A stretch of 64,000 bases of DNA from an uncultured Lysobacteraceae bacterium (lineage in GTDB: Bacteria > Pseudomonadota > Gammaproteobacteria > Xanthomonadales > Xanthomonadaceae). The stretch covers positions 62,001 to 126,000 of the forward strand of contig CAKZGB010000006.1 of assembly GCA_936911875.1 (NCBI GenBank), read 5' to 3'. The translations under genes were made by a program, and so were the position numbers. The notes beneath the pieces are model-generated. The model had not been told where the DNA came from. It made no database searches and was given only the letters and a program-made list of their open reading frames with translations. Positions 1 to 8,586 of this stretch are shown one piece after another; the stretch's first letter is position 1, and each line of letters starts with the position of its first letter.

Positions 1-339
1 GCGCTGGATGCGCAGGGACAAGCAGAGTTCGACCTGATGCTGTACGTTGCCAATTGGCCGGCCGTGCGCTCGTATCCGTGGATCCAGTTGGCCAAAGCGC
101 GTGCGATTGAAAATCTGTCGTACGTGGTGAGCGTCAATCGTGCCGGCACCGATGGCAATGGCCTGGAGTACTCAGGCGATAGCGCCATCTACGATTTTAA
201 GGGTCAGGTGTTGGCACAAGGCCAGGATGCGGCAGAGCAGGTGATCATGGGCTCGGTTTCGATGTCGGAATTGCAGGCATTTCGCGCTGAATTCCCGGCT
301 TTGCTAGATGCCGATGCCTTTGAAATCACAGCCCGCTAA
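1..339 (+). CDS. yafV: Omega-amidase / nitrilase-family hydrolase, 3' part only
   Basis: The gene is open from the first base, so its start lies outside the window and only the C-terminal ~112 residues are present. They contain the segment LYVANWP, then RAIEN and VNR..G.DGNG..Y.GDS. In omega-amidases (Nit2/YafV) this segment surrounds the substrate pocket of the C-N hydrolase fold. The family hydrolyses 2-oxoglutaramate and 2-oxosuccinamate left by glutamine and asparagine transaminases. The catalytic Glu, Lys and Cys lie upstream and cannot be checked. The stop codon overlaps the 3' end of the convergent DUF445 gene by 14 bp. Family assignment is firm; the YafV subfamily is likely. Confidence 0.75.
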   Translation, partial: ALDAQGQAEFDLMLYVANWPAVRSYPWIQLAKARAIENLSYVVSVNRAGTDGNGLEYSGDSAIYDFKGQVLAQGQDAAEQVIMGSVSMSELQAFRAEFPALLDADAFEITAR

Positions 340-1630
340 GCGATTCCAGCCACTTCATGAGGCCGTAAAGCACACCGCCGATGAGGGCGCCGATCACGGT
401 GCCGTTGTAGCGCACGTACTGCAAGTCGGCGCCGATGCTCAGCTCCAGCTCGGAGGTGAGTTCATCGGCCGGCCAGCGTTCAACCCGTTCGACAATAAAG
501 CGGCGGATCGATTCGCGGTAGCGACCCAAGGCCGGATCGACTAACGCTTCGATTTGCGTATCGAGCCATTGCCGCATCGCGGCGTCTTCCGCGAGATTGC
601 CACCGAATGCCGACACCGTTCGCATAACGTGTTCGCGCAACGTGCTCTCACTGCCCAGCGCGGTATCGGTTTCAATCCATTGCAGGAACTGTCGCCACAA
701 GCCTTGCAGGTATTCCGCCAAGGCCGGATTGGCGAGCAGGGTGTCACGCAACTGTTCGATGTGCGCGCGGGTGCCCTCATCGTGGCGCAGGCGTCCGACA
801 TACGCCAACATCTCATCATCGATCCGTTGTCGCATCGGGTGGTCCGGATCTTCGATCATTTCTGCGAGCAATGTGCGCAGGGCATTGAGAATGCGTTCGG
901 TAATGCGGTCGGCCACAAGGTCATCGACTTGGGCCCATCTCAGGATCTTCCACATCGAATCGCCGACACGCGCGGTAATTTCCTGACGCAGTTCTTCGGA
1001 TTCCAGTTTCGAATGCAGGAAGACAAGCACGTTGTCGAGCAGGCCCGCATGGCGACGATCGCGCGTCAGTAATTCGAGGGCCTGGGCGGCGACCGTGGCC
1101 ACATCCAAACGTGCCAAGCGATCAATTGCGGTGCGCTGTACAAAATGATGCAACTGCGGGCTGTCGAGCAATCGCACCAAATGCGGGAACACGCGCAAGG
1201 ACAGATCGCCAATGCGCGCCGTGGCCTGCGGATCGTTGAGATAACGCGACAGCCGATCGGCCGGCTGCAACTCACGCAGCTTCGTGATGACTTGCTCGGT
1301 GCCGAGAAAATGATCGGAAATAAAATGCGCCAGATTGCTGCCGATCGCATCTTTCTTAGCCGGAATAATCGCGGTATGCGGAATCCAACGTTGTCCCATC
1401 GGATGACGGAACAAAGCAACGACAGCAAACCAGTCGGCGAGTCCGCCGATCATGGCCGCCTCGGACATGGCAATCAGTAAGCCGACGGACCAGTGCGATA
1501 CGCGGCCTTGCAGCAGACTGCCTATTACGAAGAGGGCGGCGGCTACGGCCAGCATCAGCAACGCGACACGCTTCTTGCTGCGCAATTGCAGAGCTTTTTC
1601 GGTGCGTCGTTCCTGGACGGGATCGCTCAC
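326..1630 (-). CDS. DUF445 family membrane protein (YjiN-like)
   Basis: The 434-residue product matches the DUF445 family. It has a basic N-terminus, a hydrophobic segment at about residues 24-41, a second apolar stretch with the family signature G.LADWFAVVALFRHPMG at about 62-77, then a long charged helical region. A short hydrophobic segment near the C-terminus (GTVIGALIGGVLYGLMKWLE) probably re-enters the membrane. No enzymatic activity is known for the family. The gene converges on the omega-amidase and stands alone. Start chosen at the ATG before SDPVQERR. Confidence 0.85.
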   Translation of the reverse strand: MSDPVQERRTEKALQLRSKKRVALLMLAVAAALFVIGSLLQGRVSHWSVGLLIAMSEAAMIGGLADWFAVVALFRHPMGQRWIPHTAIIPAKKDAIGSNLAHFISDHFLGTEQVITKLRELQPADRLSRYLNDPQATARIGDLSLRVFPHLVRLLDSPQLHHFVQRTAIDRLARLDVATVAAQALELLTRDRRHAGLLDNVLVFLHSKLESEELRQEITARVGDSMWKILRWAQVDDLVADRITERILNALRTLLAEMIEDPDHPMRQRIDDEMLAYVGRLRHDEGTRAHIEQLRDTLLANPALAEYLQGLWRQFLQWIETDTALGSESTLREHVMRTVSAFGGNLAEDAAMRQWLDTQIEALVDPALGRYRESIRRFIVERVERWPADELTSELELSIGADLQYVRYNGTVIGALIGGVLYGLMKWLESLSGL

Positions 1631-1699
1631 TATGGGTAGTCCTTTTCCTACAACGAATGGAGTCGTTTTCCTAAGTGTACTTTGGGGGCTGTCCGATCG

Positions 1700-1879
1700 C
1701 CGTTGACGAAAATTAATCAGACATTAATTATTCGGATCGGCCGGGGCCCGCAGATTTTAGGTCTGCACCTAGAAAAAGTTCGGGACTGCCGATATTCGAG
1801 TGAGGTAGGCGTTGTTCCTTCGGAACGGAAACGCTAGAACTTCGAATTGGGGAAAAATCTGTAGAGGTGGGTATAGCGA
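1700..1879 (+). promoter_or_regulatory. Leader/promoter region of the LuxR-type regulator
   Basis: The 249 bp between the divergent DUF445 gene and the regulator hold no gene. A TTGACG at 1703-1708 is followed by an AT-rich inverted repeat AATTAA-7-TTAATT (1711-1716 and 1724-1729), the best promoter/operator candidate here. AGAGGTGG lies about 10 bases before the regulator's ATG and is a good ribosome binding site. Promoter elements are guesses from sequence. Confidence 0.35.
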
Positions 1880-2524
1880 ATGAAGCGCGGGCTGTCAGTC
1901 ATCATTGTTTGTGCGCAGGCTTATGTGCGTTCGGCACTACGGATGCATCTTGAGGGCGCAGGAATTACCGTCATTAACGACCATGCCAGCAGTACTACGG
2001 CGTTACGGGATATCCGAGCGCAGCGACCCGATGTGGTCTTGTGCGAGTCACGTCTCGATGCGATCAATGGCATCGAACTGTCGGCAAAGGTCTGCAGGGC
2101 CCAGCCGGATACTAAAGTCGTCGTGCTGTCGGATATCAATGCAGGGCCGCTTCCGGCACGCGTAATGGAGGCCGGCGCCAGTGCTTATCTGGATATCAAC
2201 TGTCCGGTCGAAGAGGTGATCCGCGTTCTGCACCGGGTCAATCGCGGTGAGATCTATCTGTCCCGCACGGTGGCACAGCACCTGGCCTTATCCAGAGGTC
2301 GTGATTCGGACAATCGTCTGGCTTGCCTGTCACGGCGTGAGCTCGAAGTCGCTTTGCTGCTGGCGCGTGGCTATCGCCTGCAGGGCATCGCCGAATTGCT
2401 GTCCTTAAGCGTCAAGACCGTGAGTACGCACAAGTCGCGTCTGTTCACCAAACTCGACGTCAGCAATGTGCCACGCCTAGTCGCCACCTTGCGCGATAAC
2501 GGTCACGAAGTGACACCGATCTGA
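1880..2524 (+). CDS. NarL/GacA-type response regulator with degenerate receiver domain
   Basis: The 214-residue protein has a CheY-like N-terminal domain (about 5-125) and a LuxR-type helix-turn-helix (about 148-208; LSRRELEVALLLARGYRLQGIAE, then SVKTVSTHKSRLFTKL), which places it in the NarL/GacA group of DNA-binding regulators. The receiver is atypical. The acidic pair after beta-1 is replaced (IIVCAQ), the phospho-acceptor Asp position reads VLCESRLD with Glu56, and the usual Lys after beta-5 is Asp-Ile-Asn (AYLDIN). It therefore probably does not accept phosphate and may work constitutively or by another signal (inference). No histidine kinase is adjacent. A hairpin terminator follows at once. 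Confidence 0.85.
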   Translation: MKRGLSVIIVCAQAYVRSALRMHLEGAGITVINDHASSTTALRDIRAQRPDVVLCESRLDAINGIELSAKVCRAQPDTKVVVLSDINAGPLPARVMEAGASAYLDINCPVEEVIRVLHRVNRGEIYLSRTVAQHLALSRGRDSDNRLACLSRRELEVALLLARGYRLQGIAELLSLSVKTVSTHKSRLFTKLDVSNVPRLVATLRDNGHEVTPI

Positions 2525-2527
2525 AAA

Positions 2528-2563
2528 AAACCGTCCCGGCAACGAGTGCGGGGACGGATTTTG
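2528..2563 (+). terminator. Rho-independent terminator after the LuxR-type regulator
   Basis: The 7-bp stem CCGTCCC (2531-2537) / GGGACGG (2551-2557) is followed by ATTTTG and preceded by an A-run. It lies between the regulator and the converging rne 3' end, so it may act in both directions. Confidence 0.6.
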
Positions 2564-2593
2564 TTTGCAGCGAACGCTTAGTGACGGTGGCGA

Positions 2594-5569
2594 TCAGAAA
2601 CCGCGGTTACTGTTACCTAAGGCGTTGCGGATCGAGGCTGACAGATCCACGCCTTGCTGTTGCTGGGCTTGGACGGACTGATTCAGCATCTCGGTCAGCG
2701 ACGGAGCCGGAGCTGCGGGTTCGACCTGTGCGGGGGCTTCATCCGCAGACTCTGCAGCGATTTGATCGTTGGATTCTGCAGTGGTCGCAGGATCTGCGGC
2801 CGCATCAGCAGGCGTCAACACAACAGGCTCCGCTGCCGGTTCCGCTCGGGCGGCAACAGGTGCCGGCGCTGGCGCCGGGGCGGGTGCCGGTGCAGGTGCC
2901 GCCGGTTCACTGACGCGAGTCGGTTCAACAGCCTGTGCCTGCACGGCGGCATCAGCGGGCTCATCGACAAAGTCGAATTCCGGTTGCGTCGCACGCGTGG
3001 CGGCAGTGTTCGGCGTGACAGTTTCATCGTCGGCACCGGCTTCGTCCTGATCGTCCAGGATCGAATCCGCACCGGCGGCGCCTTCGCCATTGCGACGACG
3101 GCGACGGCCACCGCGACGGCCGCGACGACGACGATTGCCGGCCTCGCGCATACCCGCCTCATCGGCCGCGGCTTCGGCGTCAGCGCCGACGTCCAAAGCG
3201 TCCTCAGCAACTTCTGCCGAGACATCGGCCAGATCTGCAGCGGGTTGTTGCGGCTTGGCGGCTGCAACCGGAGTTGCGTTGACAGCCGGAGCGGCGCTGC
3301 CTGCTTCCGCTGTATTCACTACTGCGGCTTCATCGGTTGCAGCTTCGGTACCGGCTGCGGCGACTGCGGCCGCATTGGCGGCAGCACGGGCACGACGCGA
3401 TTCACGACGGGCCTCGTTGCGCGAACGACGACGGGCGGCTTGTGCCGACTCGACCGATTCGACGGCGTCAGCGGCCGGCTCACGGGTAGCGACAGGCGCG
3501 GTGTTGGCTGCCAGAGCGGCATTGTCGACATCACCGGCCGGCTTGTTCGAGTTGTTGCGATCGCGACGGTTGCCGTTGTTGCTGTTCTTTTGCGACTCGG
3601 GCTTGCTCGACGCTTCGGCCTTGGCCGGAGCCGGCGCAGCGGCACGCGGCTGTTGCGCTTGCTGCGGCTGGTTCTGATTGCGCGGCGCGCGTTCACCCTT
3701 ATTGCCGTTGCCTTGGGCATTGCGGCCGTTACCGGACTCGTTGCGACGGCCATTGCGCTGACGGTCGCCACGATCCGAACGCTCGCTACGTTCACCGCCT
3801 TGGCGGCTACCGTTAGCGGCAGGAGCGCCAACGTTCGAAGGCGTCGGCGCCGGAGCGCGGAAGAAACGCATGATGCGTTCCATCACACCAACCGACGGTG
3901 CCGGTGGCGGCAGCTCGGCGACCGGCGGACGCGACGGGGCGACAACCGGACGTTCGCGCAGCGGAGCCGGGGCGCTGTGTTTGACCGAAGTCACGGCCGG
4001 CGCCGGCGGAATGTTCAGATGATCTTTGGTCAGCGCATGGGTCGGCAGCTTGCGCTGCGTACCGCGATGGTACGAAGGCTTGGCGGTTTCATCACCCAGC
4101 TCGTTCTCACGGATGCGAGTTACTTCGTAATACGGCGAGACCAGCTTTTCATCGGCAACGATCACAATCGGTGAATCGTGGCGACGTTCAATGTCACCGA
4201 CTGCACGGCGCTTTTCGTTGAGCAGGTAATTGGCGACATCAACCGGAGCCTGCACCAGCACTTGTCCGGTGTTGTCCTTCATGGCGTGCTCTTCGACCAG
4301 ACGCAGAATGCTCAGCGAATGCGATTCGATCGAGCGCAGACGGCCCATGCCCTTACAGTGCGGGCAGGAGTCTTGCGATTTTTCACCCAGCGACGGACGC
4401 AGACGCTGACGGCTCATTTCGAGCAGGCCGAAGCGCGAGATGCGACCGACTTGAACGCGAGCGCGGTCGGACTTCAGGGCCTTGTTCAAAGTCGCTTCGA
4501 CTTCGCGCTGGTGCTTGCTCGACGCCATGTCGATAAAGTCGATCACGACCAGGCCGGCCAAGTCGCGCAGACGCATCTGACGCGCCACTTCTTCGGCAGC
4601 TTCGAGGTTGGTGTGATACGCCGTTTCTTCGATGTCGCCACCGCGGGTCGAACGGGCCGAGTTCACGTCGACGGCAGTCAACGCTTCGGTCTGATCGATC
4701 ACCAGTGCGCCACCCGACGGCAGTCGCACTTCGCGCTCGTAGGCGTTTTCGATTTGCGACTCGATCTGGAAGCGGTTAAACAGCGGGGTGTCATCGGTGT
4801 AGTGCTTGAGCTTGCGCAGGTTGTGCGGCATGACCTGCTGCACGAACTCCAGTGCCTCGGCGTACATTTCCGGCGTGTCGACCAGAATTTCACCAATGTC
4901 CGGACGCATGTAATCGCGCAGGGCACGGATAATCAGACGCGATTCCTGATAAATCAGAAACGGGGCGGGCTTGCTCAATGCGGCCTCGGCGATGGCACGC
5001 CAGACGCTCAGCAGGTAATCCAAGTCCCACTGCAGCTCTTCGGCATCACGACCGACACCGGCGGTGCGGATGATGACGCCCATGTCTTCGGGGATGTTCA
5101 GCGCATCCATGGCGCGCTTGAGTTCGGCGCGGTCATCGCCTTCGATCCGGCGCGAAACACCCCCCGCAGTGGGGGAGTTCGGCATCAGGACCATGTAACG
5201 GCCGGCCAGCGAGATAAAGGTGGTCAGGGCCGCGCCCTTGTTACCGCGTTCTTCCTTGTCGACCTGAACGACGACTTCCTGGCCTTCGCGCAGCAAGTCT
5301 TTAATCGTGGCCTTGTTCGGATCGACCCCGGCCTGGAAGTAATCGCGCGAGATTTCCTTAAGCGGCAGGAAGCCATGACGGGCCGCGCCGTAATCTACAA
5401 AGGCGGCCTCAAGCGAGGGTTCAAGACGGGTGATTTTGCCCTTGTAGATGTTGGATTTCTTAAGATCCGCACCGGGCTGTTCGATGTCGATGTCATACAG
5501 ATTCTGACCGTCGACGATGGCAACGCGCAGTTCTTCTGCCTGCGTTGCGTTGATGAGCATACGCTTCAT
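2594..5569 (-). CDS. rne: Ribonuclease E
   Basis: The 991-residue protein is full-length RNase E, the endonuclease that starts mRNA decay and processes 9S rRNA and tRNA precursors. The catalytic half (about 1-520) opens with MKRMLINATQ and carries an S1 domain (about 38-120), the acidic active site region (DVNSARSTRGG and VVIDFIDM) and the Zn-link CPHC near residue 405. The C-terminal half is low-complexity: Arg/Asn-rich stretches (RRRRGRRGGRRRRR), then Ala/Pro runs. This is typical of the membrane/degradosome scaffold and RNA-binding arm. GGAG precedes the start by about 11 nt. It is divergent from rluC with a 527-bp spacer, as in many gammaproteobacteria. Confidence 0.97.
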   Translation of the reverse strand: MKRMLINATQAEELRVAIVDGQNLYDIDIEQPGADLKKSNIYKGKITRLEPSLEAAFVDYGAARHGFLPLKEISRDYFQAGVDPNKATIKDLLREGQEVVVQVDKEERGNKGAALTTFISLAGRYMVLMPNSPTAGGVSRRIEGDDRAELKRAMDALNIPEDMGVIIRTAGVGRDAEELQWDLDYLLSVWRAIAEAALSKPAPFLIYQESRLIIRALRDYMRPDIGEILVDTPEMYAEALEFVQQVMPHNLRKLKHYTDDTPLFNRFQIESQIENAYEREVRLPSGGALVIDQTEALTAVDVNSARSTRGGDIEETAYHTNLEAAEEVARQMRLRDLAGLVVIDFIDMASSKHQREVEATLNKALKSDRARVQVGRISRFGLLEMSRQRLRPSLGEKSQDSCPHCKGMGRLRSIESHSLSILRLVEEHAMKDNTGQVLVQAPVDVANYLLNEKRRAVGDIERRHDSPIVIVADEKLVSPYYEVTRIRENELGDETAKPSYHRGTQRKLPTHALTKDHLNIPPAPAVTSVKHSAPAPLRERPVVAPSRPPVAELPPPAPSVGVMERIMRFFRAPAPTPSNVGAPAANGSRQGGERSERSDRGDRQRNGRRNESGNGRNAQGNGNKGERAPRNQNQPQQAQQPRAAAPAPAKAEASSKPESQKNSNNGNRRDRNNSNKPAGDVDNAALAANTAPVATREPAADAVESVESAQAARRRSRNEARRESRRARAAANAAAVAAAGTEAATDEAAVVNTAEAGSAAPAVNATPVAAAKPQQPAADLADVSAEVAEDALDVGADAEAAADEAGMREAGNRRRRGRRGGRRRRRNGEGAAGADSILDDQDEAGADDETVTPNTAATRATQPEFDFVDEPADAAVQAQAVEPTRVSEPAAPAPAPAPAPAPAPVAARAEPAAEPVVLTPADAAADPATTAESNDQIAAESADEAPAQVEPAAPAPSLTEMLNQSVQAQQQQGVDLSASIRNALGNSNRGF

Positions 5570-6096
5570 GTTGGGTATTTCTCCGCGCTAAACCGGCGCG
5601 GACCCGAAGTGGCGTTTGTGCCTCTGGATCCCAAACTAGGGGCCGCCGTAACTTGCATCTGAACGCCCGCATCTTGGGCGGGTCTGTCCGACGCAGGCGG
5701 CCGACGAGCCACCTTAGGATTTGTCCAGCGCTACAACACCACGGCGGACCGCGGGAGCGCTTGTCACTTTGTTTTTAGGCTGAGCCAGCAACCCTTGCAT
5801 TTCACGAAGGAAGGCCGACCCAGGGCTTTTGGCTCCGCCGCCGACCGAAAAGGCCCGACGACGTTGCCGGATGTAAGTTCACCGAGCTTAACGCCCGAAC
5901 AGTCCAGCACCCTGGCGCCGGCCCTGCTAAGATGACAACCCCACCGAACGGGCGGGATGTGCATTTGGCGGGCCGCAGCCATATTCCGGTGGGCTTTGAT
6001 GCCCGCAGGACGATCACCGGCCGAGCCGGACGTCATGACAACCGTTTGAAATCAGGGTGTTAGCCTGTCCTTTGATTGTAGCAGAATAAGCCGTAC
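5570..6096. promoter_or_regulatory. Divergent rne-rluC intergenic region with probable long rne leader
   Basis: No credible gene was found in these 527 bp. On the minus strand a TACAAT (6075-6080) with TCGTCA 17 bp upstream (6098-6103) is the best rne promoter candidate. It would give a leader of about 500 nt. Hairpin-forming stretches such as CGCCC-gcatctt-GGGCG lie close to the rne start. Enteric rne has a long structured leader through which RNase E represses its own mRNA; the same is inferred here. A minus-strand open frame of 90 codons lacks family features and is not called. Confidence 0.4.
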
Positions 6097-7095
6097 ATGA
6101 CGAAATCCCCGCCCGACCGTCCCACCGGTACCGCTAATACGGGCCTCGCTGCCCGCCTGCTGACCATCAGCGCGGACCGGGCCGGCCAACGGCTGGACAA
6201 TTTTCTGCTCGGCCAGCTCAAAGGCGCCCCCAAATCGCTGGTCTATAAAGTGGTGCGATCGGGACAGGTTCGCGTTAATGGCGGCCGTGCCAAGGCCGAG
6301 CGCAAGTTAGAGGAAGGCGACGTCGTCCGCATTCCGCCGGTGCGCTTGCCCGAGCCGGGTGCCGCCGTCACGCCACCGCCAACCGCCTTCCTGCAGGTGC
6401 TGGAGCAGGCCATCGTGTTTGAAGATGACCGCCTGCTGGTCCTGAACAAGCCCAGCGGACTCGCCAGCCACGGCGGCAGTGGCATCCGCCATGGTGCCAT
6501 CGAATCCTTGCGTGCTCTGCGCCCCGGCCAATCGCTCGAACTGGTCCATCGCCTTGACCGCGACACCTCGGGTCTGCTGGTCGTGGCCAAAAAACGTTCA
6601 GCGCTGCGCCAACTGCAGGCACTGCTACGCGAGGATCACGGAGCCGGGATCCGTAAAACCTACTTGGCACTTCTCACCGGCAAACTGCCGAAGGGTGAGC
6701 TGACCGTGCAGGCCCCCCTGCATGTCGGACTGCGCCAGGGCGGCGAGCGGCATGTCACCGTGCACCCGCAGGGCAAGACCGCCATCAGCCATTTCCGCGT
6801 CCGTGAGCGCCTGTCGGGCTTATCCCTGTGCGAAGTGCGGATCGAAACCGGTCGCACCCACCAGATCCGTGTGCATGCCCAGCATCTGGGCTTCCCGGTG
6901 GCGGGCGACGACAAATACGGTCAGGAGGCGGTCAACCGCGAGTTGCGGTCTCAAGCCGGGCTCAAGCGCCTGTTCCTGCACGCAGCCGAGCTGGAATTTG
7001 AACTGGGCGAAGGCGAAGACCGCCGCCCGTATCTCTTAAAGGCAGAACTGCCCGAGGACCTGAACGCGGTGTTGCAGGCCCTGCGGGATACCTAA
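6097..7095 (+). CDS. rluC: 23S rRNA pseudouridine synthase RluC
   Basis: The 332-residue protein is of the RluA/RluC/RluD family, which isomerises specific uridines of 23S rRNA (955, 2504 and 2580 for E. coli RluC). It has an N-terminal S4 RNA-binding domain (about 25-75; QRLDNFLL, KSLVYKVVRSGQVRVNG). The catalytic motif HRLDRDTSGL has Asp154, and ETGRTHQIRVHAQHLGFPVAGD follows in the C-terminal half. Head-to-head position with rne supports RluC rather than RluD. The start is the ATG before TKSPPDRP, with no strong ribosome binding site. Confidence 0.92.
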   Translation: MTKSPPDRPTGTANTGLAARLLTISADRAGQRLDNFLLGQLKGAPKSLVYKVVRSGQVRVNGGRAKAERKLEEGDVVRIPPVRLPEPGAAVTPPPTAFLQVLEQAIVFEDDRLLVLNKPSGLASHGGSGIRHGAIESLRALRPGQSLELVHRLDRDTSGLLVVAKKRSALRQLQALLREDHGAGIRKTYLALLTGKLPKGELTVQAPLHVGLRQGGERHVTVHPQGKTAISHFRVRERLSGLSLCEVRIETGRTHQIRVHAQHLGFPVAGDDKYGQEAVNRELRSQAGLKRLFLHAAELEFELGEGEDRRPYLLKAELPEDLNAVLQALRDT

Positions 7096-7116
7096 TAGAG
7101 AACTGGTGGCCGGGCC

Positions 7117-7527
7117 TTAGGCGGCCGGCTTGTCGCACAGCGGATTGGGTTCTTCGGGCGCCTTGAACGACATCGGCGAGCGGATCTTTTTGGCGACTGC
7201 CTTGCCGTTGACGTAGGCCGGCTCGAACTTCCATTTGGTTACCGCAGCTTGAGCCGCTGCATCGAGTTCGGGCACGCCGCTGGAGCGGTAGACCTGCGAA
7301 CCGCTGACCTTGCCATCGGCGCCGACCTGCACATCCAACTCGACGATGCCACCAATGCCATCGCAAGCCTGACGCAGGGGATATTCCGGCGGCGGCGTAT
7401 CGACGGCCATGAGCTGCGAGTTACGGCCCACCGGCTGCTGTGGCGTTTGCGGGCCGCAGGCGCTGAGGACCAGCACGGCAGCACCGCTCAGCGCGGCGAG
7501 GGAAATAGGTTTCAGACGATTGGACAT
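7117..7527 (-). CDS. TonB C-terminal-domain lipoprotein (energy-transducer-like)
   Basis: The 136-residue protein has a lipoprotein signal (MSNRLKPISLAALSGAAVLV, lipobox LSAC with Cys24). A TonB_C-type domain (about 47-120) follows: YPLRQACDGIGGIVELDVQVGADG then GVPELDAAAQAAVTKWKFEPA. Unlike TonB it has a lipid anchor rather than a transmembrane segment and lacks the Pro-rich spacer, so it is not a classical energy transducer. Similar stand-alone domains are common in Xanthomonadales and their role is not established. It converges on rluC. Confidence 0.7.
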   Translation of the reverse strand: MSNRLKPISLAALSGAAVLVLSACGPQTPQQPVGRNSQLMAVDTPPPEYPLRQACDGIGGIVELDVQVGADGKVSGSQVYRSSGVPELDAAAQAAVTKWKFEPAYVNGKAVAKKIRSPMSFKAPEEPNPLCDKPAA

Positions 7528-7564
7528 GGTCAGAACTCCACAGCAGGGGCGTTAGGATCGCGGG

Positions 7565-7906
7565 TTAGGCGAATAGGGCGTCGGCTTTGGCGGCACAAAT
7601 GAAATCGTTTTCGCTCAGGCCTTTGACATCGTGCGTGTTAAAAGTCACCACGCAACGGTCGTAATGCACGCCCAGATCGGGGTGATGATCCTCGCGGTGT
7701 GCAACTTGCGCCAGCGCATTCACAAACGCCATGGTCCGATAGTAGTTGGCAAAACGGTAAGTACGGGTGATGGCCCCGCCTTCGTGCGTTAACTCCCACT
7801 CGGGGACTTGCGGAAGCAGTTCGCGCACTTGCGCCTCGGTCAGACGGTGCTCGGCACCGCGCTTAGGTGAGCAGTGCGCTTGGGACAGCGGAATGAGGTC
7901 AGTCAT
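7565..7906 (-). CDS. Pterin-4-alpha-carbinolamine dehydratase
   Basis: The 113-residue product from MTDLIPLSQ matches 4a-hydroxytetrahydrobiopterin dehydratase (PCD/DCoH fold), which recycles the pterin cofactor of aromatic amino acid hydroxylases. The signature HREDHHPDLGVHYDRCVVTFNTHDVKGLSENDF is present. The start at 7906 is preceded by AGAAGGAGA at good spacing, so a longer frame reaching 7969 is rejected. No phenylalanine hydroxylase gene is adjacent. Divergent from nfuA with about 30 bp between the starts. Confidence 0.88.
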   Translation of the reverse strand: MTDLIPLSQAHCSPKRGAEHRLTEAQVRELLPQVPEWELTHEGGAITRTYRFANYYRTMAFVNALAQVAHREDHHPDLGVHYDRCVVTFNTHDVKGLSENDFICAAKADALFA

Positions 7907-7936
7907 GGATTCTCCTTCTGGCATTAGAATAAACCC

Positions 7937-8536
7937 ATGATCCAGATTTCTGAAACCGCCCAAACGCACTTCCGTTCATTACTGCAAAAAGAGGGAGTCG
8001 AGGGCATGGGCGTGCGCCTGTCTGCGGTGCATGCCGGAACGCCCAAAGCCGACGTGCGACTTGAATTTGCCGAACCCGCCGACCTCGACGGTGAGGAGTG
8101 GGCGATTGATTGCGAAGGCTTTACCCTGTGGCTCGACAGCAAGAGCGTCCGTTACCTTGAAGAGGCCGAGATTGACTTCATCAAGCAAGGGGCGGGCATG
8201 CAGTTGCAGATCCGCGCACCGCATATCAAAGGTCAGCCGCCAGCCGAGGGTTCCAGCCTGATCGAGCGCGTCCGTTATGTTGTGGAGCATGAGATCAATC
8301 CGCAGCTGGCTGAGCATCGCGGTCACGTTGACGTGGATTCTGTCACCTCAGAAGGCGTGGTCTGGCTGCGTTTTGGCGGCGGTTGCCAAGGTTGCGGCAT
8401 GGCGGACGTCACACTCAAGCAAGGCATTGAGACCACCTTGCGCCAGCAAGTGCCGGATATTACGGCCGTGCGCGATGTCACTGATCACGAACAGGGCGAC
8501 GCGCCCTACATGCCCCGTACAGCTTCCGGGAACTAA
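7937..8536 (+). CDS. nfuA: Fe/S biogenesis protein NfuA
   Basis: The 199-residue protein joins a degenerate A-type scaffold domain (about 1-95, lacking the three Cys) to a Nfu domain (about 110-185). Nfu has the cluster-binding pair GGCQGC (Cys150 and Cys153). This layout is the gammaproteobacterial NfuA, a carrier that delivers [4Fe-4S] clusters to apo-proteins, especially under oxidative stress or iron limitation. Length and Cys positions agree with E. coli NfuA. Confidence 0.95.
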   Translation: MIQISETAQTHFRSLLQKEGVEGMGVRLSAVHAGTPKADVRLEFAEPADLDGEEWAIDCEGFTLWLDSKSVRYLEEAEIDFIKQGAGMQLQIRAPHIKGQPPAEGSSLIERVRYVVEHEINPQLAEHRGHVDVDSVTSEGVVWLRFGGGCQGCGMADVTLKQGIETTLRQQVPDITAVRDVTDHEQGDAPYMPRTASGN

Positions 8537-8586
8537 GGTCATGGTTTGTTTGTCTGCGGTATAACACCGAAGTGACATCACCCTCC

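Noticed and set aside
2654..5662. Two long plus-strand frames opposite rne
   Set aside because: Shadow frames of the Ala/Arg-rich RNase E arm and its catalytic half.
5764..6036. A 90-codon minus-strand frame in the rne-rluC spacer
   Set aside because: No ribosome binding site, no recognised family, and the region fits an rne leader better.
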